A DNA stretch of 64,000 nt, taken from positions 248,001 through 312,000 of the forward strand of contig CAJZHL010000004.1 in the NCBI GenBank assembly GCA_916048055.1. Reading direction: 5' to 3'. The stretch is from Pedinophyceae sp. YPF-701. Its lineage: Eukaryota; Chlorophyta; Pedinophyceae. The translations under genes and the position numbers were made by a program. Below, piece by piece: positions 58,459 to 64,000 of the stretch (positions are counted from its first letter, which is position 1; each line of letters starts with the position of its first letter). Under the pieces are notes generated by a model, which was not told where the DNA came from, did not search any database, and saw only the letters and a program-made list of their open reading frames with translations.

Positions 58459-59898
58459 TCACTGCTGACGCTTCCCCGCGTGGTGCCGCATCGCCTCCGC
58501 GATCGACATCGTCCGGTCGATCGCGCCCGCCCCGGCCGGGTCCGGCGCCCGGAACTCCCCCCCTGCATCAGCGCCCACACCCCCCGCGCCGTTCCGCGCA
58601 CCAGCCCCCGCGCCCGCCATGCGCATCGCGTTTCCAGAGAACTGCTGCGGCAGGAACGGCCTGTCCGCCGCCGGGTCCTCGCGCGGCTCCCCGCCGTGGA
58701 TGGCCTCGCGCCACCAGGGCCCATCCTGGACCAGGTACGTCAGCTTGTGGCCCGGCAGGACCTCCTCATCGTCCTCCGCCTCGTCCTCGATGTCCACGTC
58801 CACCTCCGCGCCGCTCTCCGCCGACACCCCCCCCACGTCAGCGTCGGTGTACGCCTTGGCGTGCCGTCCCGCGGCCTGCCACCGGCGGATGCTCGCACGG
58901 CGCCCCATGCGCCGCTGCAGCCGCAGGATCTTGTCGCGCTGCTGGGCGCGCGCGGCGAGCCACACCAGGGGCGCGGCCAGCAGCGCCGCGACCCCGGCAG
59001 TGACCGCATGGGATGGGAGCGCTGCGGCGGCGACGGCCGGGAGGGGCACCGCGGCGCCGGCCGCGCGCGACGCCTGCGCGCGGTCCTGCGTCGCAGCAGC
59101 GCTCTCGGCGCGAAAGGCCCCCGCACTGCACGGAGCCGACGCGAGCACGCGCTGTGAGGTGGCATCGCGGCACCAGGCGGGGTCGGCGCGGAGCGTGCGC
59201 GCGCACGAGGGGGCAGGGGGCGTGCCTGTGCAGGTACGCGAGCCGGCTGAGCTCCCCGAACGACCCGGTCACCGGGACATCGTTCGCCGCTTGCCACTCC
59301 TCCACCGCCGCCTGCGTGCGCTCGCCGAAGTACCCCGCATTGTACGACTCCGCCACGAGGTGCCCCGAGTCCTGCGGATGCACACGGACGGGCGCAGGGC
59401 GCGTCGGCGCGGGGCTGACCGCGCGCGCGTTTTCGTGTCCAGGGCAGCGCTGCCGCGGCGCGTCGCGGCGGGCGCCTCAGGCCGTGCGGGCGCGCCGCGG
59501 CCCTTTTCCGCGAGAATGCGTCAGCGGGCGCGCAGTTCCGGCGCGGCTGGGCGCACCTGGAGCAGCCGCTGCAGCTCGCTCACATCCTGTCCGTAGGCCC
59601 CGAGCTGAAGCAGCCTCGTGCCGACCTCGTGCACCGAGACCCCCGCGGCCCGCAGCGCCCCCATCTCGCTCTCGAAATGGGCCTCGAAACTCAATCCGTC
59701 GTCCGCGTCTAGCCCCGCATGCGCCCGCTGGCCGGCCCGGGTATGGTTTGGCAAGTCAGTACGCGGTCGCGCGCGTTGCCACGGCGGCATCGCCGGGTGG
59801 CGGCCGGCGCGCGCGGCTCTCGTGCTCGCCTTCTTCCCGAAGCACCGGCACATTGGCTGCCCGCCCGGCGCCGCGGGCCTGGCCGCGAGCCCGGCCAT
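58459..59898 (-). CDS. Peptidoglycan-binding-domain membrane protein
   Basis: Predicted exons 59898-59557, 59371-59207 and 59151-58459. The first intron is secure in phase 0; the second (55 bp) is tentative. The N-terminus MAGLAARPAAPGGQPMCRCF and on is basic with few acids, like a plastid transit peptide. Residues around 95-160 form a PG_binding_1 fold: VGTRLLQLGAYGQDVSELQR joined to YNAGYFGERTQAAVEEWQAA and NDVPVTGSFGELSRLAYL, the usual G-DV-LQ ... G-FG-T-AV-WQ ... G-G layout. After an Ala-rich linker comes one transmembrane span (AVTAGVAALLAAPLVWLAAR) and a basic then strongly acidic tail (VDVDIEDEAEDDEEVLPGHK). In bacteria this domain binds cell-wall glycans; in plant plastids relatives exist whose ligand is not always peptidoglycan. 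Role here unknown. Confidence 0.7.
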
Positions 59899-61169
59899 GC
59901 CGAGCGTTGTTGCCAGGGGACGACCAAGGTGCGCCGCCGTCCGCTGCGCTGCCGGCGGCGTGCGGATCCGCAGTGGTGTATCGAGATCGGCTGGAGCGTC
60001 CGGCAGCCTGCGCGAGTCCCGGCTGCGTCGACCGGCGCCCGCGCGCAGCGGTTGAGTGGGCTCTGAGCACGAGTCTTCCGCGCGCTTAGCGGCCCGACAG
60101 CGACGCTGAGCGTCCCGCCTCCTGCGCCTTCCTGCCACGACTGCCGCCGGGCGACGCATGCGCGATCCAACGGGCCCAGGGCGCCCCAAGGAGGCCCGAT
60201 AACGCGGACTCCCCCAACGCGCTGCCGCACCCCGGGGCCCCCTTCCAACGATGGCGGGCCGCGATGTGGAAGCGAGACGACCCCTGCGTGTCGGCACCGG
60301 CGCACCACAGATGCAGTCGGTCTCGCGAGCATCGGTTGCGGAGCGCGGACGTGTGCAGCGCCGCGGTAGCGACCGCTCTGGCCCACGCTGCCGGCGCTGC
60401 GCCCGGTGGCCGCAGGATCGCGCGTGCGCCGCGCCACGCGGTACCCTCGGCGCCGAGAGCAGCGTCTGGCCGCGCGGAATGGCCGCGCGGCTGCCCAGGC
60501 GCCGTCTCGCGGGCGCGCCCCCCCCACGTGCATGCACGTCTCCCGATGGCGTTGCGCTGCGGACCTGGTGCGAAGCGAGACGGCGGGGCGCGGCGCGCAC
60601 GGCTTGCTCGGCGCGATGCGGGGAAGCGCCCCGCGCATCCGCGGCCGGTGCGGCCGCCGCGCGCTGTTCCCGGGCGCGCCCTGCGGTTGTGCGGCCCGGC
60701 GTCGCTCGCGGTGCCGTCACGCCGCGGCGGACCGGTATCGGCGCACCGCGTGTGTCCTCGACGCATCGCTGCTGCTCTCCGGGACCGCGCATCGCCGCTC
60801 CGGCCCGTTCCGGGCGCTTGGCGCTGCGTGCGGCCGTGCGCGAGGTGCCCCCGCGCACAGCCGGCCGCTCGCGACGCGCTGCATGGATCTTCGCGCTCCC
60901 CTCCTGCGCAGGGGCGAGATCGCGATCGTGCTGCGCAGTGCGCGCCCGTCGCCTCGGCGCGGGGCGACTTTGCGGAGCCTGGAGAGCTGACGTGAAAGGG
61001 GGCCCTGCAGTCAACGATGGCTCGCCCGCGCGGCCCATGGGCGGCGTGTGCGCGCCGGTCGCGCCACAAAACGCGCACATTAGAACGACTTTGACTTGAG
61101 CAATAACAACGTGGTTGACTGCACGTCCTGCGACGCCAGTCGGGAGTCGGGACGCAAATTGTCTCGGCC
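59899..61169. promoter_or_regulatory. Divergent spacer PGB protein / PFL-AE
   Basis: About 1.27 kb between divergent genes. Many overlapping open frames exist on both strands, but none has a domain or a balanced composition. Both promoters should be here. Confidence 0.35.
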
Positions 61170-63218
61170 ATGAGCGCAGCGCTCGCGACGGCGGGCGCCA
61201 TGCGCGGACTCGCGCTGGGGGCCGCCCCCGCGTTACAGCTGGTCTCCAAGGCCGTCGCGATGGCCGTTCGGGCCCGGGTGCGTGCGATTCGCCGCGGCGG
61301 ATTTCCCCGCCGCTCCGGCCGACCTTTCCCCACGCCCCGCCCCGCACGCGTCCGCCGTCGCCCGTGCGCCCCGCGAGCGCGCAGTTATCACAACCCTCGT
61401 TGCCGTGACGCCACCGCAGGGCTCTCACGCCGGCGCTACAGCTCAGGCCGCAGCGGGCGCCGTGGCCGGTAACCCTGGCTGCCACGGCGCCCGCGGCGCC
61501 CCAGGTAACCCCGCACGCCCCCCGCGCCATCCAACGCGCCCGTTCCGCGCCCCGGCGCCCGCGAACGAGCCCCTCGTCATGCGCACCTGGTCCAAGCACG
61601 ACCGTGGGCGCGCCGCGACGCGCCGGCCCGCGGCCGCGCTCGCACACCATCGGCGGGCCCCGCCGCGAACCGCGCGCCCGCCGGCGCCTCGAAGCGCCGC
61701 CGCGGCGTCGAACGAGGGCGCGCACTGTCCCACCTGCAGCGCTGTTGTCCCGAACGGGCCAACGGACCGCGGGACGCGGGGCGTGCTTCCGGCCTCGCGC
61801 CTCCCCGCGACCTTGCATGCACTCCCGCGCGTTGAACTGCCTCGTGCGTCGCGGGATCACGCAACCTCGCCGCGTGCGCTGCAGGGGCGCCAGCCTGGCA
61901 TCAGCCCAGCACGAAGGAGTCGCGGGGGACGCCCGGGAGCGCACCCGGGGCCTCGCGCTCGAACGCCCCGCTGCTTCTCGGATCGTACGACCTCGCGTCG
62001 GGGTCCGCGGGCTGGAACAATTCACGGCGGGTGCCCCGCGGGGGCTGGCTGGGCAGCGCTGGCAACAGCCGGGGCCAGGCGCTGTGCCGCCCGATGACGC
62101 AGGAGGCTGTCCTCGCGAAAGCCGAGGCGCCGGACACCCGCCTCATCTCACAGGTCCGTCTGCGCCCCCTCGGACCCCGCCCGGGCCGCGGCCGGCCTCG
62201 GCGCGCGGCGGAGACCCCGCACCCCCTGGCGCTCCTTGACACGCCCGCCCCGCGCCGCGCGGCGCACGCGCGCCCCCGGCGGCCGCCCACGCGCCCTCCA
62301 CGCCCCCAACTGCGCCCCCGCAGGACGCAATGGCCGCCGCGAAGGAGCAGCTCGCGGAGGAAAAGCCGGTGCCCCACATGGAGCCCGTCACGGGGCGCAT
62401 TCACTCGCTCGACTCCTTCAGCGCCATCGACGGCCCGGGCCTGCGGTACATGATGTTCCTGCAGGGCTGCGGGATGCGGTGCAAGTTCTGTTCGAACCCC
62501 GACACGTGGCTGCTGCACGAGGGCCTCGAGACGGACTCGGCGGCTATCGGGGAGAAGATCAAGTCCGTCGAGCCGTACCTGCGGCGCGGTGGCGGCGGCG
62601 TGACGCTGAGCGGCGGCGAGCCGCTCCTGCAGCCGCGCTTCGCGGCCGCCATCCTGAAGGAGGCGCACGCGCTGGGGCTGCACACGGCGATCGACACGAC
62701 GGGGCAGGGCACGAAGCACCGGCACTGGGACGTGGTGCTGCCGCACGTGGACCTCGTCATGCTGTGCACGAAGAGCCCGAAGCCCGACGTGTACGCCAGC
62801 CTCACGGGGCACGACCAGCGCGGCATGCTGCGGTTCGCCAAGGAGGTGGCCGTGCGGGGCATCCCGCTGTGGCTGCGCTACGTGATGATCCCGGGCATGA
62901 CGGACTCGGACTACGACGCGGAGTGGCTCATCAAGTTCGCGCGCGCCCACCCTACCTTCGAGAAGGTGCGCGCCTGCCACGACGTAGAGCGCCGTCCGAC
63001 CGCGCGCTCCCGCCCGCCGGCGCCGGCCGACGCGCGCCGCTCCGTTGTGCTGCTCGCAGGTGGACCTGCTGCCGTACCACAAGCTCGGCGTGAACAAGTG
63101 GGAGGCCATGGGGATGCCCTACCCGCTGGAGGGACAGCGCTCGCCCTCGCACGACGAGGCCAAGGCCTTCGCGCAGAAGCTCCGCGACGCCGGGCTGTCC
63201 GTGATCGTGAACGCCTAG
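61170..63218 (+). CDS. pflA: Pyruvate formate-lyase activating enzyme
   Basis: A radical-SAM enzyme that installs the glycyl radical on pyruvate formate-lyase for fermentative pyruvate cleavage. In algae it is targeted to mitochondria and/or plastids. Core exons 62324-62965 and 63060-63218 are secure (EK joins VDLLPYHKLGVNKWEAMGMP). The core has GRIHSLDSFSAIDGPGLRYM, the CxxxCxxC cluster in QGCGMRCKFCSNPDTW, GGGVTLSGGEPLLQPRFAAA, HTAIDTTGQG, WLRYVMIPGMTD and a C-terminus ending GLSVIVNA. Upstream exon 61905-62153 ends EAPDTRLISQ and splices in phase 0. Exon 61170-61277 (MSAALATAGAMRGLALGAAP and on, a clear presequence-like peptide) also closes in phase, across a 627-bp intron. That first exon is plausible, not proven. 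Pyruvate formate-lyase itself is not in the window. Confidence 0.9.
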
Positions 63219-64000
63219 GCGCGCAGGCGCGGCGCCCCCCCCGGGCCTCATTTGCGAGGAGGGGGGGGGTTTACTGACATACATGCGCTGCTGCGGTCGG
63301 GCTCGCATGCGCTGCCTGTTCTCTGCGCTCGACGCGGCCCCAGGGGCAGTCGTGGCGCGGCGACGTGGCACGCGCGGTCCTCGTGCCACGGACAGGCCGC
63401 GCTCGCTCACATTTGCAAGCGAACGCTTCGTCGTCTTCTAGGCTACCCCCGCACACTACTTCTCCCGCGCTTTTGGCACCATGCCTCTCAAAGAATCACA
63501 ACCCGCTCCCATTCCACACAATCTGCTTTTCCCCCAACCCCCCCCTCCCATCAAACCGCGGCCACCAGTGGCGCGGCGGCGACGGCGTCCGTGGCGCCCC
63601 GCCGCCCGCTGGTGCTGCAGCTCAGCGCGCCTGTCAGCTCGGCGCGGCGTGCGCGGCGCACACGCCATACGATTAGTCGACCGCACTGCAAACCCCATGT
63701 AACGCTAACCCCATGCCTGCTGACACGAGTGTGCTGTTTCGTTCCACTGGCGAAGCTCGACCGCTGTTCTGCGCTGTGTGAGTCTCGTCTGCCGTACCAT
63801 TTCGGTCGCTCCGGCATCCTCGCGGTGAGGGTGCTCGTAGGTCAGCGAAGAACTACCCCATTTCGGTCGCTCAAGCATCATCGCGATGAGGGTGCTTGTA
63901 GGTCAGCGAAGTACAAGCGCAGCGAAGCCTGCATCCGAGCCCGCGCCGGGCGTGGAACACATGACTTTCGCGCGACGGACGTGTCGGTGACTTGCAGCGG
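63219..64000. other. 3' edge with no gene seen
   Basis: Downstream of PFL-AE. It contains C/G runs near 63,232-63,270 and 63,530-63,550 and a short tandem duplication at the far end. No domain is visible in any frame. Confidence 0.4.
63797..63915. repeat. Two-copy ~60-bp direct repeat
   Basis: Two adjacent copies begin CCATTTCGGTCGCTC and end GTAGGTCAGCGAAG, with six or so differences between them (for example CCGGCATCCTCGCGG against AAGCATCATCGCGAT). GAGGGTGCT is conserved inside. It may continue beyond the window as a longer satellite. Confidence 0.75.

Noticed and set aside
59521-62025. 834-codon minus frame spanning 2.5 kb
   Set aside because: Only its last ~115 codons have domain character (peptidoglycan-binding exon); the rest is Arg/Ala/Pro-rich spacer without an ATG-led protein signature.

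Overview
This is a GC-rich, gene-dense eukaryotic nuclear window. Genes sit on both strands and are split by short introns, mostly 55-200 bp with a few near 500 bp. Donors are mostly GTGCG or GTGAG, acceptors are C-rich ending in CAG, and at least three introns fit GC-AG ends. The gene content points to a flagellated alga with a plastid of primary type: a heteromeric-ACCase biotin carboxylase and an isoleucyl-tRNA synthetase that both resemble plant plastid enzymes, a PHT4-type anion/phosphate transporter, and an FTR1 iron permease, alongside basal-body and tubulin genes (CCDC61/VFL3, CCP5). A glaucophyte or a green alga outside the core model groups fits best. The species is not determined.

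Layout. 0.4-2.9 kb: plastid biotin carboxylase (minus). 3.7-6.6 kb: double-AAA ATPase (plus). 6.9-8.7 kb: AP-4 mu subunit (minus), then a tiny single-span membrane ORF. 9.3-13.2 kb: cytosolic carboxypeptidase 5 (plus). 13.3-23.7 kb: a tandem triplication, all minus, of leucine-rich-repeat genes built on a 45-residue (135-bp) double LRR, with homologous 5' flanks; most copies are frame-broken. 24.3-27.7 kb: MCM9 (plus). 28.0-28.8 kb: RNase H2 subunit C (minus). 29.9-31.6 kb: PHT4-like MFS transporter (plus). 32.1-34.6 kb: CCDC61/VFL3 (minus). 35.5-36.1 kb: small basic protein of unknown role (plus). 36.5-40.4 kb: membrane cyclic-nucleotide phosphodiesterase (plus). 40.8-43.1 kb: NELF-C/D (TH1) homologue (minus). 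43.9-47.9 kb: predicted VHS-GAT-kinesin-14 fusion (minus). 49.1-52.4 kb: plastid-type IleRS (plus). 52.8-54.8 kb: FTR1 (minus). 55.3-57.6 kb: PrimPol (minus). 57.7-58.1 kb: hypothetical (minus). 58.5-59.9 kb: peptidoglycan-binding-domain membrane protein (minus). 61.2-63.2 kb: pyruvate formate-lyase activating enzyme (plus).

Functional themes. Genome maintenance (MCM9, PrimPol, RNase H2C), microtubule and centriole biology (CCP5, CCDC61, kinesin-14), membrane traffic (AP-4 mu, VHS-GAT) and organelle metabolism (AccC, IleRS, PHT4, PFL-AE) are interspersed. There is no operon-like logic; neighbours share divergent or convergent spacers of 0.3-1.3 kb.

The most notable items are the gene in which a TOM1-like VHS-GAT cargo module appears spliced to a minus-end kinesin motor, the NELF-C/D homologue beside plastid-type genes, and the decaying LRR triplication. 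Exon borders were set by hand from splice motifs, phase agreement and family alignment from memory; single-base offsets are possible.
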